From Bacteriovoracaceae bacterium UBA4573 (GTDB lineage Bacteria > Bdellovibrionota > UBA1018 > UBA923): a stretch of DNA of 56,219 nt. The notes beneath the pieces were generated by a model, which was not told the origin of the DNA, made no database searches, and saw nothing but the letters and a program-made list of their open reading frames with translations. How positions within the stretch are numbered: the stretch's first letter is position 1; each line of letters begins with the position of its first letter. Below, piece by piece: positions 1-8,332 of the stretch. The position numbers and the translations under genes were made by a program. The stretch is taken from the NCBI GenBank assembly GCA_002387735.1, contig DGKJ01000120.1, forward strand, positions 1 to 56,219, in the 5' to 3' direction.

Positions 1-1
1 T

Positions 2-718
2 AGCCGCTTTGACCCTAAACCGTTCCTCATGATGACGCAGAATCCCGCGTATTATGCAGCCTTAGTCGAAAAGGCCGGTTATGCAAAAGCCAAAGACCTC
101 CTCGCTTGGAAACTGCACCCATCTAAACAGTTTGATACAAGACTCATTGACCGTGCAAAAAAGCTCCAAGTGGCCGAGCAGATTGTTATTCGTCCGATCA
201 ACATGAAAGACTATGAAGCTGAAGTTGAGCGCATTCTTGACGTTTACAACGACGCTTGGGAAAAAAACTGGGGTTTTGTACCCATGACTCCCGACGAATT
301 TCGGCACATGGCAAAAGACATGAAACCGATCGTGATTCCAGAGTTGCTCTTTATTGTGGAAGTTCGCGGAGAAGTCGCGGGTTTCAGTCTTTGGCTGCCA
401 GATTTGAATCAAGTCATGGAAAAAATTCCGAACGGAAAGTTGTTTCCAACGGGCTTGATCAAGTTGCTCTGGCACACAAAAGTTAAACGAACTGTAAATC
501 AGGGGCGCATATTAACGCTCGGAGTAAAAAAGAAGTATCGGGCTCTTGGTCTTGGGTCCTTGATGTTTCTCAAATACTACGAAACGGCGCCAAGCATGGG
601 TTACCCGACGGCCGAGGCTTCGTGGATCTTGGAAGACAATGCGGCAATGAATCAGGGGCTCAAAATGATGAATGCCGATCTATACAAGACCTATCGCATC
701 TACGACAAAACGTTGTAA
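2..718 (+). CDS. GNAT-like N-acetyltransferase, 5'-truncated
   Basis: The reading frame is open to the left edge of the window: codons upstream of the first ATG (29) continue without a stop, so the N-terminus lies outside. The visible 230-odd residues resemble the C-terminal part of large GNAT-fold proteins of about 370 residues. They include an N-P-x-Y-Y segment at the left, a beta strand around 'IVEVRGEVAGFSLWLPD', and the acetyl-CoA loop region 'LGVKKKYRALGLGSLM' (about 160-175 counting from the ATG), followed by an E-x-x-W-I-L-E-D-N motif. Substrate is unknown. It sits 26 bp upstream of ruvC on the same strand and could be co-transcribed with it. Confident on the fold, not on the substrate. 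Confidence 0.7.
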   Translation, partial: SRFDPKPFLMMTQNPAYYAALVEKAGYAKAKDLLAWKLHPSKQFDTRLIDRAKKLQVAEQIVIRPINMKDYEAEVERILDVYNDAWEKNWGFVPMTPDEFRHMAKDMKPIVIPELLFIVEVRGEVAGFSLWLPDLNQVMEKIPNGKLFPTGLIKLLWHTKVKRTVNQGRILTLGVKKKYRALGLGSLMFLKYYETAPSMGYPTAEASWILEDNAAMNQGLKMMNADLYKTYRIYDKTL

Positions 719-744
719 TCTCGTCCTAGAGGGCGAAATTCGCG

Positions 745-1269
745 ATGACTGATCCTATAAAATCAGCGATTCGGGTGCTCGGAATCGACCCCGGCTCACG
801 CTTAATGGGTTTTGGCATGGTTTCGAAAAACGGAACCAAGCTGACCACTTCGGGTTATGGCACGCTCAAGTTCAACACCAAAGTCGAAGCCAACGAACGC
901 CTGATCGAAATTTATGATGGTGTTCGGGCTTTACTTGAAAAGTTCAAACCCGATCACGTGGCGATTGAAAAGGTGTTTTTCGCCAAAAACGTTGTCTCCG
1001 CCTTGAAGCTGGGTCAGGCCCGTGGGGTCGCAGTGCTTGCGGTTGCGCAGGCCGGTATTCCTATTTACGAATACAGTCCCAACGAAATCAAACTCTCCAC
1101 CGTGGGTTTTGGTCATGCCGATAAAATTCAAGTCGCCAAGATGGTACGTTTACTTCTTGGAGTGGAAAATTTTGAAAGTGCTGATAGCTCCGATGCGCTT
1201 GCAATCGCTATTTGCCATTTACAGACGCATCAGTTCCGTAGGAATTTACCCCGGGGTGCAGAGTTATGA
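745..1269 (+). CDS. ruvC: Holliday junction resolvase RuvC
   Basis: Crossover junction endodeoxyribonuclease that cleaves Holliday junctions bound by RuvAB during recombinational repair. At 174 residues it has the family's usual length. The four acidic metal-binding residues of the RNase-H-like fold are all visible: D15 in 'LGIDPGS', E75 in 'AIEKVFF', and D147 and D150 in 'DSSDALAIAICH'. The ATG at 745 places D15 a few residues later than in E. coli, because of a short N-terminal extension. The stop overlaps the ruvA start by 4 bp (ATGA type), so the genes are translationally coupled. Confidence 0.96.
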   Translation: MTDPIKSAIRVLGIDPGSRLMGFGMVSKNGTKLTTSGYGTLKFNTKVEANERLIEIYDGVRALLEKFKPDHVAIEKVFFAKNVVSALKLGQARGVAVLAVAQAGIPIYEYSPNEIKLSTVGFGHADKIQVAKMVRLLLGVENFESADSSDALAIAICHLQTHQFRRNLPRGAEL

Positions 1270-1970
1270 TTGGTTATCTACGCGGGCAAATTCTTTCTAA
1301 AGACGGGTCTGATTTGGTAATCGACGTGCAAGGTGTTGGTTATGCGTTGAGCGTTCCTCAGCGAATGAGCGTAAAGGTTAACTCGACGTCGGAATTTTTC
1401 GTTCACACTCATGTGAGAGAAAACGCAATTGATCTTTTTGGATTCGCCACCGGGTGGGAACGCCAAGTTTTTCTGCTATTAATCAGCGTTTCGGGCATTG
1501 GCCCGCGGACTGCACTGGGCTTATTAAGTCAGCTCGAGCCGGTGCAACTTTTAACGGCTCTCGTACGTGAAGATCGGGCAACACTCTCGAGTGTGTCAGG
1601 TATTGGCAAGAAAACCGCCGAACGCTTAATTGTGGAAATTGCAGATAAGGGGCGCAAGCTTTTGACGGAACGTCCTGGTGGCGTCTCGAATCAAACAACA
1701 GTTGCAGCCGAGACTTTGCCGTCTAGTGCGAAACCTGTTCGAACCAAGGTGCCGGCTCAGGGGGCTTCGCGCAATTCGGATCGCGAGATTGAGATCACAG
1801 ACATTTGGAATGACGCACTCGTTGCGCTCGTGAACTTTGGTTACCGCGAAGGAGACGCTTTGGCGGTGATTCGCGAAGCCTCAGCGGAGCGAGAGGCGGA
1901 AGGTCTAGAAGTGCAACTCGAGCCGTTGCTTAAACGCTGTTTGCAGATTGTCTCGAAAGGGCGGGCCTAA
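1266..1970 (+). CDS. ruvA: Holliday junction DNA helicase subunit RuvA
   Basis: Tetrameric junction-binding protein that loads RuvB. The N-terminal OB domain begins MIGYLRG. Two helix-hairpin-helix motifs follow, 'SVSGIGPRTA' (about 74-83) and 'SVSGIGKKTAERL' (about 109-121). The RuvB-contacting domain III is at the C-terminus (about 185-232, 'DALVALVNFGYRE'). At 234 residues it is longer than the roughly 200 of most RuvA proteins; the extra length is a polar linker (about 135-180) between domains II and III. Overlaps ruvC by 4 bp and abuts ruvB with no spacer. Confidence 0.96.
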   Translation: MIGYLRGQILSKDGSDLVIDVQGVGYALSVPQRMSVKVNSTSEFFVHTHVRENAIDLFGFATGWERQVFLLLISVSGIGPRTALGLLSQLEPVQLLTALVREDRATLSSVSGIGKKTAERLIVEIADKGRKLLTERPGGVSNQTTVAAETLPSSAKPVRTKVPAQGASRNSDREIEITDIWNDALVALVNFGYREGDALAVIREASAEREAEGLEVQLEPLLKRCLQIVSKGRA

Positions 1971-2993
1971 ATGGAACTTGATGTACACGACAAATCCCAG
2001 GCCGATGACGAAGCGACGGTCGACGTAGCTCTGCGACCGCAAGATTTCAGTGAATACATCGGCCAAGCAAAAGTGACAGCGAATTTGTTAATGTACATCG
2101 AAGCTGCACGAAAGCGCGGTGATTCGCTCGACCATTGTTTGTTTTCGGGCCCTCCGGGTCTCGGTAAAACGACTCTTGCGCACATTGTCGCCAAACACAT
2201 GGGGTCACAGCTCCACACGGTTGCAGCCCCTGCAATTGACAAAAAAGGTGACCTAGCAGCCATTCTTTCGAGCCTCAATAAACACGACGTACTTTTTATC
2301 GACGAAATTCATCGATTGCCGCGTGTAATCGAAGAAGTGCTCTACAGTGCGATGGAGGACTTTAAACTCGACGTCATTATTGGTCAGGGACCGTCGGCCC
2401 GTACGCTGCGACTAGATTTGCCTCGTTTTACTTTAGTGGGCGCTACGACCCGTGCGGGTTTGCTGACGAATCCTTTGAGGGACCGATTTGGCGTTTCATT
2501 TAGGCTCGATTTCTATTCGCCAAAAGAGCTGCAATCAATTGTTGAGCGGTCTTCGCGCATTCTAACGGTACCGATCGACGCCGAAGGTGCGCAAGAGATA
2601 GCAAAACGAAGTCGCGGTACCCCGCGTATAGCCAATCGTCTATTAAGACGTGTGCGGGATTTCGCCCAGGTGCGGGGTGATGGTACGGTTGATCGTGCGG
2701 TGGCTTGCAAGGGACTCGAGCTCCTAGAGGTCGACCACCAGGGGCTCGATTCAATGGATCGAAGACTTCTTTCTCTGATTGTTGAAAAATTCGATGGCGG
2801 ACCCGTTGGAATTGAAACCTTGTCGGCCGCCATTGGTGAAGAGCGCGGAACCATCGAAGAAATTTATGAGCCGTTTTTGCTCCAAGAGGGGTTTCTCCAG
2901 CGCACACCGCGTGGGCGACTCGCCACTCGAAAGGCGTTTGAACTGCTGGGTTTGACCTATTCCGCGAATGACCCCACGCCGACCTTGTTCTGA
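1971..2993 (+). CDS. ruvB: Holliday junction branch migration ATPase RuvB
   Basis: AAA+ motor of the RuvAB branch-migration complex, 340 residues, full length. Walker A is 'GPPGLGKT' (60-67), Walker B 'LFIDEIHR' (108-115), sensor 1 'GATTRAG' (157-163), and the arginine-rich sensor 2 segment is 'RGTPRIANRLLRR' (about 214-226). The C-terminal winged helix contains the family signature 'RTPRGR'. The start follows the ruvA stop directly, so ruvCAB forms one transcription unit; the next gene, lpxC, is 190 bp further on. Confidence 0.97.
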   Translation: MELDVHDKSQADDEATVDVALRPQDFSEYIGQAKVTANLLMYIEAARKRGDSLDHCLFSGPPGLGKTTLAHIVAKHMGSQLHTVAAPAIDKKGDLAAILSSLNKHDVLFIDEIHRLPRVIEEVLYSAMEDFKLDVIIGQGPSARTLRLDLPRFTLVGATTRAGLLTNPLRDRFGVSFRLDFYSPKELQSIVERSSRILTVPIDAEGAQEIAKRSRGTPRIANRLLRRVRDFAQVRGDGTVDRAVACKGLELLEVDHQGLDSMDRRLLSLIVEKFDGGPVGIETLSAAIGEERGTIEEIYEPFLLQEGFLQRTPRGRLATRKAFELLGLTYSANDPTPTLF

Positions 2994-3028
2994 GGTTCAA
3001 GATTGAAGCTTCTGTTGCAAAAAGCACA

Positions 3029-3053
3029 CACCGCTTAACAATTTTGTGCGGTG
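3029..3053. repeat. Inverted repeat downstream of ruvB
   Basis: CACCGC (3029-3034) and GCGGTG (3048-3053) are perfect 6-base complements around a 13-base loop, 36 bp after the ruvB stop. There is no following run of T, so it is not a canonical intrinsic terminator. It could be a weak terminator or a protein-binding palindrome, or chance. Confidence 0.3.
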
Positions 3054-3134
3054 AATGACACGAAAACTCAGTTAAAATGACGCGGATTGTCTTTTTGAAT
3101 TTGCATAAGTATATGATTTTGTTAAGGGTTAATC

Positions 3135-3143
3135 TGTTATAAA
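3135..3143 (+). promoter_or_regulatory. Candidate extended -10 promoter of lpxC
   Basis: TG-T-TATAAA (TG at 3135-3136, TATAAA at 3138-3143) matches an extended -10 element. It would start transcription near 3150, leaving a leader of about 35 bases to the lpxC ATG at 3185. The surrounding 3060-3150 stretch is strongly AT-rich. No convincing -35 hexamer is present at 17 +/- 1 bp, as is usual for extended -10 promoters. Confidence 0.4.
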
Positions 3144-3184
3144 TACTCCACTATTGTGGCATAAGTGTTGCGATATAGGTGATC

Positions 3185-4120
3185 ATGGGCGTGTGGAACA
3201 CACAAACAACATTACGAAGACGAGTGACACTCAAAGGCGTAGGGCTTCATTCTGGCGCTATGACGAAATGCGTTATTCATCCGGCTCCTGCTAATTCAGG
3301 AATCGTTTTTGTTCGTTCTGACCTCAAAAACGCCCCGGTAGTTCAGGCCGATATTTCAAAAGTAATTCGAACTGACATGTCCACAACGCTTGGCGTTAAT
3401 GGAGTGATGATTGCTACCGTCGAGCATTTGATGGCAGCTTTCTACGGAATGGGAATCACCAACGCGTTGGTCGAAATCGATGGTCCCGAAGTTCCGATCA
3501 TGGATGGCAGTTCTCGTGAATTCGCCGACGCATTCGAAGATGCCGGCATTCGCTCATTGGGAGTTGCCCAAAAAGTACTGCGGCTGCGCCGAAACATTAG
3601 TGTGCAAGCAGGAGACAAGTACATCGACGCTAAGCCTTCGAACGGTTTGGTGATTCGCGGTAAAATTTCGTTCAAACACGGCGTTATTGGCGAACAAGTC
3701 TATTCATTTAAATCAGGTAAGAGTTTTCGCGAAGAAATAGCCGCGGCTCGTACTTTTGGTTTTTTGCGGGAAGTAGAGTACTTGCATAAAAAGGGCCTCG
3801 CCAAGGGTGGCTCCTTGGAAAACGCTGTAGTGCTCGACGATACCCGCGTACTTAATCCAGAGGGCCTACGATTTAATGACGAATTCGTTCGTCATAAAGT
3901 ACTAGATGCGTTGGGTGACTTTGCGCTATTGGGTTTGAGTTTGCAGGCCGATGTCGAAGTGCACAAGTCGGGACACGAACTGCATACCGGCTTTATACGA
4001 AAGGTTCTCGAGGACGTTTCGAATTACGAAATCGTTGAAGCTCAGGCGCAACCTTCGCGTCACGAACATGCGGAATTGATCGAAGAGGAAATCTCACCTC
4101 TTGTTGCCGCCGCCGTTTGA
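3185..4120 (+). CDS. lpxC: UDP-3-O-acyl-GlcNAc deacetylase LpxC
   Basis: Zinc-dependent deacetylase for the committed step of lipid A synthesis, cytoplasmic. About 311 residues. Visible zinc ligands are H81 in 'VEHLMAA' and H237 plus D241 in 'HKVLDALGD'. The catalytic histidine lies in 'KSGHELHTGF' (about 264), and the 'GVGLHSG' motif is near the N-terminus. The ATG at 3185 is chosen because an AGG lies 5 bases upstream; a GTG at 3179 in the same frame is the alternative and would add two residues. Its presence shows a lipid-A-making Gram-negative host. Confidence 0.95.
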   Translation: MGVWNTQTTLRRRVTLKGVGLHSGAMTKCVIHPAPANSGIVFVRSDLKNAPVVQADISKVIRTDMSTTLGVNGVMIATVEHLMAAFYGMGITNALVEIDGPEVPIMDGSSREFADAFEDAGIRSLGVAQKVLRLRRNISVQAGDKYIDAKPSNGLVIRGKISFKHGVIGEQVYSFKSGKSFREEIAAARTFGFLREVEYLHKKGLAKGGSLENAVVLDDTRVLNPEGLRFNDEFVRHKVLDALGDFALLGLSLQADVEVHKSGHELHTGFIRKVLEDVSNYEIVEAQAQPSRHEHAELIEEEISPLVAAAV

Positions 4121-4138
4121 TCACGGTAAGGTTGCCCG

Positions 4139-4936
4139 GTGGAATCCACTGCAATCACCCAGAAAACACCCGTTCTTTCGTCGAACATATCCGTTTTTAA
4201 TTTACCGGAATCTGTAAGGCAGATCGCACAGCTTGCTCGCGGAACTGGCGTACACTATGTATGTGTTTCGAATGTTCATACCGTGATCATGGGCGAACGT
4301 GATCCGGTTTTTCGCAAAGTTACAAATTCGGCCACCCTCGCCACTGCGGATGGAATGCCACTGCTTTGGGCTTCAAGAGTTCTCGGTAAAAGTCCCATTC
4401 ATGGCAGGGCCAGTGGTCCCGACATCATGAAACTATTTTTTTCCGACCCTGAATTCGCCGATCTTAGACATTTTCTTTTTGGTTCAACCGAAAGGGTTTT
4501 GAGCGGCCTCCAACGAAATCTCCAAACCACAAAAAATGGTCATAATATAGTCGGAACTTATTCTCCGCCCATGCGGCCGGTGCCAGACGCAGAGCTAGCG
4601 ATTTCTCCCGAAGAAAAACTGGAATGTGAACGCATTAATCAAAGTGGGGCGAACATCGTTTGGGTTAGTTTGGGTGCGCCAAAACAAGAAATTTGGATGT
4701 ATCGCATGCGCCCTCATCTTAAGGCCCAAGTATTGATTGGCGTGGGTGCGGCGTTTGATTTCTTGTCGGGCAACGTGAAGCGAGCACCAGAGTGGATGCA
4801 AAAATCAGGTTTGGAATGGCTTTATCGTTGGACGCAACAGCCGGGACGGCTATTTTGGCGTTACGCTAGTACTAATCCTGAGTTTTTGGTCCGCGTAGCG
4901 GTCCAGGCACTGCGGAGAGGTGACGGGAACGGCTGA
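4139..4936 (+). CDS. WecG/TagA/CpsF-family glycosyltransferase
   Basis: GT26-type transferase that adds an N-acetylmannosamine- or related sugar residue to an undecaprenyl-linked acceptor. Family marks are 'ATADGMPLLWAS' (about 76-87), 'GRASGPDIM', 'SLGAPKQEIWM' (about 178-188) and the C-terminal 'GVGAAFDFLSG...RAPEWMQ..GLEWLYRW'. The 265-residue length is normal for the family. The GTG start at 4139 is supported by an AAGG 7 bases upstream. It begins the glycan locus, 18 bp after lpxC, and overlaps the next reading frame by 17 bp. The exact donor sugar cannot be read from sequence. Confidence 0.88.
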   Translation: MESTAITQKTPVLSSNISVFNLPESVRQIAQLARGTGVHYVCVSNVHTVIMGERDPVFRKVTNSATLATADGMPLLWASRVLGKSPIHGRASGPDIMKLFFSDPEFADLRHFLFGSTERVLSGLQRNLQTTKNGHNIVGTYSPPMRPVPDAELAISPEEKLECERINQSGANIVWVSLGAPKQEIWMYRMRPHLKAQVLIGVGAAFDFLSGNVKRAPEWMQKSGLEWLYRWTQQPGRLFWRYASTNPEFLVRVAVQALRRGDGNG

Positions 4937-6125
4937 CGTGAATAAAGTTATTCAATGGTTGTATTTTGCTATCTTGCCGATTGTTTTTTTTGTTCCACCA
5001 ATTCCCATTGGCACTCGAAAATTATTTCTATTTGATCTGATCTGCATTCTTTTAGTTGGGATTCTCGCTGTAAGGAATTGGCGATTTCTTTTAAAACAAC
5101 CTCAGAAAATTTTAGTTCTTGCTTTGATTGGAACTACGCTTTTGGCGTGGTGGCACGGGAGCTATCGACCGGTCGAGCTTGCTAACTTTGAACTAAACAC
5201 TGTGGTGACCCTTACCGAACGGCCTATTTTTCAGCCACTGCGGGAACTAGTCATTGGCTTTAGGTTTGTTGTTTGGGCTATGCTTGCCGGACTCACAATT
5301 CATTTTCTAGAATCGCTTAGTGAGGGTTCCTTAAAAACTTTTCGGACTCGCCTTTTAAAAATTGCAATAGGATGTTTTTCATTAGCGCTTTTAGTAGCCT
5401 TACTTGGAAAAGTAATTCCAGGGTTCCGCACCGCACTGGGGTATTTTTATCAGTACAACACGGTGGTCATAGAATGGCGCTACCGTTCGTTTGGTGTTTT
5501 TCCATCGCCCGTAGAAGCGGGGGCAGTTTACGGATTACTTGGGATTTCCTTTTTCTTTGCGTCGAGTCTGAGTTTTCCAATTCGGTGTATTCTTACGGGT
5601 GCGGCAGCGGTTGGAATTTTTTTAACCGGTTCACTCACGCCTTTTTTAGCGTTTTCCACTACTCTCGGACTTTTAGTGGCGAGTCGTTTGCAAAAAACGA
5701 AAGGCTTTTTACCGGTTCTGGTTTTGGTGGCTAGTCTTTTATCAGCCGCGGCGTTTTTCGTGATTTCCCACGAGGGAATTGTGAAGTTTGCGAATTTCTT
5801 ACATCGCTTAAAAGTGTGGCAGTCCTATTACGGAATATTAACTTCGTCGCCACAGTTTGCGCTCTTGGGCGTTGGCTTTTGGCCAGTTCATGCCGACAAT
5901 TCAGTTATTTGGTTTTGGAGCCGGTACGGCCTGTTCGGCATCGGACTTTTTTGCTGGTTCTTTGGGAAGCGCTATTTCTCGATGATTAGGTCGCCCAGCC
6001 GGGGGGTTCGGTATCTCGCAGTGTTCGGCACGATTGCCGCGCTCACCACCGATTTTTGGGTGTTTCGTCCGGTCATCGCAATATGTATTGCCCTTTGTCT
6101 TCCGCTTTTTGCGAGGCGATCATGA
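4920..6125 (+). CDS. O-antigen polymerase/ligase-like multispan membrane protein
   Basis: About 400 residues with roughly ten hydrophobic segments and very few charged residues outside loops, the profile of Wzy polymerases and WaaL-type ligases. The segment 'GVFPSPVEAGAVYGL' (about 190-205) followed later by 'LLGVGFWPVHADNSVIWFWSRYGLFG' matches the usual pattern of a periplasmic loop ending in G-x-G-...-(D/H)N-...-YG-x-x-G in this superfamily. Wzy is the likelier role beside a WecG-type transferase and a GT4 enzyme, but ligase cannot be excluded. A second in-frame GTG at 4938 is an equally possible start. The stop overlaps the next ATG by 4 bp. Confidence 0.75.
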   Translation: MTGTADVNKVIQWLYFAILPIVFFVPPIPIGTRKLFLFDLICILLVGILAVRNWRFLLKQPQKILVLALIGTTLLAWWHGSYRPVELANFELNTVVTLTERPIFQPLRELVIGFRFVVWAMLAGLTIHFLESLSEGSLKTFRTRLLKIAIGCFSLALLVALLGKVIPGFRTALGYFYQYNTVVIEWRYRSFGVFPSPVEAGAVYGLLGISFFFASSLSFPIRCILTGAAAVGIFLTGSLTPFLAFSTTLGLLVASRLQKTKGFLPVLVLVASLLSAAAFFVISHEGIVKFANFLHRLKVWQSYYGILTSSPQFALLGVGFWPVHADNSVIWFWSRYGLFGIGLFCWFFGKRYFSMIRSPSRGVRYLAVFGTIAALTTDFWVFRPVIAICIALCLPLFARRS

Positions 6126-7285
6126 AGGCTCTGGTGGTGCACGTACCCTATCAGGTGCGGGGTGGTGAGGATGTCGCCGTCGAGAGTCAGAAAAAGGCAC
6201 TCGAAGCCCTGGGGTACGAAGTGTCGCTGTGGCCTAATGACCGAACCCCCCCAAAATTAGATCCGATTCGAATTTTGGCTTCTCTGAATGGTTCAGATCA
6301 ATGGAAGGAACTTGAAAATGAGTTCGCGCGAGAGCGCCCGAAATTTGCGATACTCAACAATATTTATCCGATTTACGGACCACGCTTGCTTCGATTTCTG
6401 AACCAAAAAAAAATACCGCTTTTTTTTGCGATACATAACCATCGTTTGTATTGCACCAATGGGTTGGCAATGCGCGACGGCTCGGTATGCAAACTATGTA
6501 AAAATAGTTCACCGTTTCGCAGTGTAGCTTTTAATTGTAACCAGAATTACATGCGGTCAATATATTATGCGACCGCACTTTCGCAAATTAGGCGAGATCG
6601 GTTATTGGGTTCGTTACAGGCGTTCGTCGCACCTTCTCCCTACATTGGTGAAGAGATAAAATCATTGGGCATTCCGATGGAAAAAATTCATTGGATTGTG
6701 AATCCGGTATTGGATGTTTCGGGAGGTCTCGATGGTTCGACTTCCGGTGCCCCAGGGTTTGATGTTTTTTTTGGAAGCCGTCTTTCTCCTGAAAAAGGTA
6801 TTAAGACTTTTTTGACTGCTATCGAAAATCTTCCGCAGCTGAAGTTCGCGATGGCAGGTGACGGCGAATTAAAAGGTGCGGTACTTGATGCCGCTCAACG
6901 TCTGCCCAATCTCACCTACCTAGGCGTCTTGTCGCGGTCAGATGTGTTGGCCCGAGTCAAAAAATGCAAAATAACGGTACTGCCAAGTCAATGTAATGAA
7001 GCTTTGCCAACGTCGGTAATCGAGGCTTTTGTTTGTGGAAAACGTTGTGTCATTCCCGACATGGAATCGACGCGTTGGTTGGCAGATAAACCCTTTCCGG
7101 GGGTGTTGGCCAACACCTTCGACGCGGTCCAGTTGGCGTCGGCGATTCTTAAAGCCGCGGAAATGTCGCCTATTCCAACCGAACAAATCAACGAAATGAA
7201 GGCGTTTTTTGGGTTTGATCGGTACCGAATAAACCTAGGGAACCTTATCGAAAAGACTCTTGCGAAGCCTTCAGGCCTTCGTTAG
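6122..7285 (+). CDS. GT4-family glycosyltransferase
   Basis: Retaining GT-B transferase of 387 residues. The N-terminal glycine loop 'RGGEDVAVESQ' binds the acceptor side; the C-terminal half has 'FGSRLSPEKGIKTFL', 'MAGDGEL' and the E-x7-E-like segment 'ALPTSVIEAFVCGK'. A cysteine-bearing insert (about 115-150: C-x-N-G-x-x-x-R-D-G-x-x-C-x-x-C, then a further Cys) is typical of one GT4 branch in O-antigen clusters and may bind a metal. The ATG at 6122 overlaps the preceding stop (ATGA), so it is preferred over an upstream in-frame ATG at 6056. Sugar specificity unknown. Confidence 0.85.
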   Translation: MKALVVHVPYQVRGGEDVAVESQKKALEALGYEVSLWPNDRTPPKLDPIRILASLNGSDQWKELENEFARERPKFAILNNIYPIYGPRLLRFLNQKKIPLFFAIHNHRLYCTNGLAMRDGSVCKLCKNSSPFRSVAFNCNQNYMRSIYYATALSQIRRDRLLGSLQAFVAPSPYIGEEIKSLGIPMEKIHWIVNPVLDVSGGLDGSTSGAPGFDVFFGSRLSPEKGIKTFLTAIENLPQLKFAMAGDGELKGAVLDAAQRLPNLTYLGVLSRSDVLARVKKCKITVLPSQCNEALPTSVIEAFVCGKRCVIPDMESTRWLADKPFPGVLANTFDAVQLASAILKAAEMSPIPTEQINEMKAFFGFDRYRINLGNLIEKTLAKPSGLR

Positions 7286-7295
7286 CTTGGGCCCT

Positions 7296-8321
7296 ATGGC
7301 AAAAATGGATCAGAAAATAGCGCTTATTACGGGAATTACGGGACAAGACGGTTCTTACCTCGCCGAGCTCTTGCTTGAAAAAGGTTACACTGTCCATGGC
7401 ATTATTCGCCGATCGAGTTCGTTTAATACCGATCGAATCGATCATCTCTACAGGGACCCACATTTGTCGGGTGTGCGTTTGTTTTTGCACTACGGCGATC
7501 TTTCAGATTCCACCGGTATCAACCGCATTCTTCGAAAAATTAAACCCGATGAAATTTACCACCTCGGAGCTCAGTCCCATGTACGGGTAAGTTTTGACAC
7601 CCCCGAGTACACGGCCGACGTCACGGGCGTTGGAACGATTCGTTTGCTCGACGCGATTTTGGATACCGGAATCAACACCAAGTTCTACAACGCTGGTTCA
7701 AGCGAAATGTACGGTAAGGTGCAGGAAATTCCCCAAAAAGAAGACACGCCTTTTTACCCGCGTAGCCCCTATGGATGCGCAAAGGTTTTTTCGTACTGGT
7801 CTACCGTAAATTACCGAGAGGCCTACAATCTTTTCGCCTGCAACGGCATATTGTTTAATCACGAATCACCTCGTCGTGGTGAAACCTTCGTAACTCGCAA
7901 AATCACCCGCGCATTGGCCCAAATTTTAGCTAAGAAACAGGACAAGCTTTATCTTGGAAATCTCGATGCGAAACGTGACTGGGGGTTCGCAAAAGACTAT
8001 GTCGAAGCGATTTGGCTTATGATGCAGCAAGATAAAGCTGACGACTATGTGATCGCGACAGGCGAGACGCATTCGGTGCGTGAGTTTCTTGACGAAGCGT
8101 TTGGCTATGTAGGGTTAGATTGGAAAAAATACGTGGAAATCGACCAACGTTATTTTCGCCCCACCGAAGTCGACCTTCTCGTTGGTGATCCGGCAAAGGC
8201 CAAAAAACACCTTGGCTGGAAACCGACTCTTTCATTCAGAGAATTGGCGCGTCTTATGGTCAGAGAAGATTTAAAAAATGCAGGCATTGACCCCGAGCAA
8301 CACATCACCAATCGCGGGTAA
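7296..8321 (+). CDS. gmd: GDP-mannose 4,6-dehydratase
   Basis: Extended SDR enzyme converting GDP-mannose to GDP-4-keto-6-deoxymannose. The nucleotide loop is 'GITGQDGSYLAE', the catalytic region 'GSSEMYG', then 'SPYGCAK' supplies the Tyr-x3-Lys pair, and the GDP-mannose signature 'FNHESPRRGETFVTRK' is intact. Most Gmd proteins have a Y-A-V-A-K-type motif; here it is Y-G-C-A-K, a mild change. About 341 residues from the ATG at 7296; the ATG at 7305 is also possible, and the 7260 start would overlap the previous gene. The next gene, a C4 reductase, lies 11 bp on, so the pair probably makes GDP-L-fucose or a relative. Confidence 0.93.
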   Translation: MAKMDQKIALITGITGQDGSYLAELLLEKGYTVHGIIRRSSSFNTDRIDHLYRDPHLSGVRLFLHYGDLSDSTGINRILRKIKPDEIYHLGAQSHVRVSFDTPEYTADVTGVGTIRLLDAILDTGINTKFYNAGSSEMYGKVQEIPQKEDTPFYPRSPYGCAKVFSYWSTVNYREAYNLFACNGILFNHESPRRGETFVTRKITRALAQILAKKQDKLYLGNLDAKRDWGFAKDYVEAIWLMMQQDKADDYVIATGETHSVREFLDEAFGYVGLDWKKYVEIDQRYFRPTEVDLLVGDPAKAKKHLGWKPTLSFRELARLMVREDLKNAGIDPEQHITNRG

Positions 8322-8332
8322 ACAATATTTTC

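Noticed and set aside
3157..3171. A second sigma-54-like match (TGGCAT-AAGTG-TTGC) before lpxC
   Set aside because: The -24 box has a mismatch and the predicted start (about 3182) would fall at or after the possible GTG start and 3 bases before the ATG, leaving no room for a ribosome-binding site.
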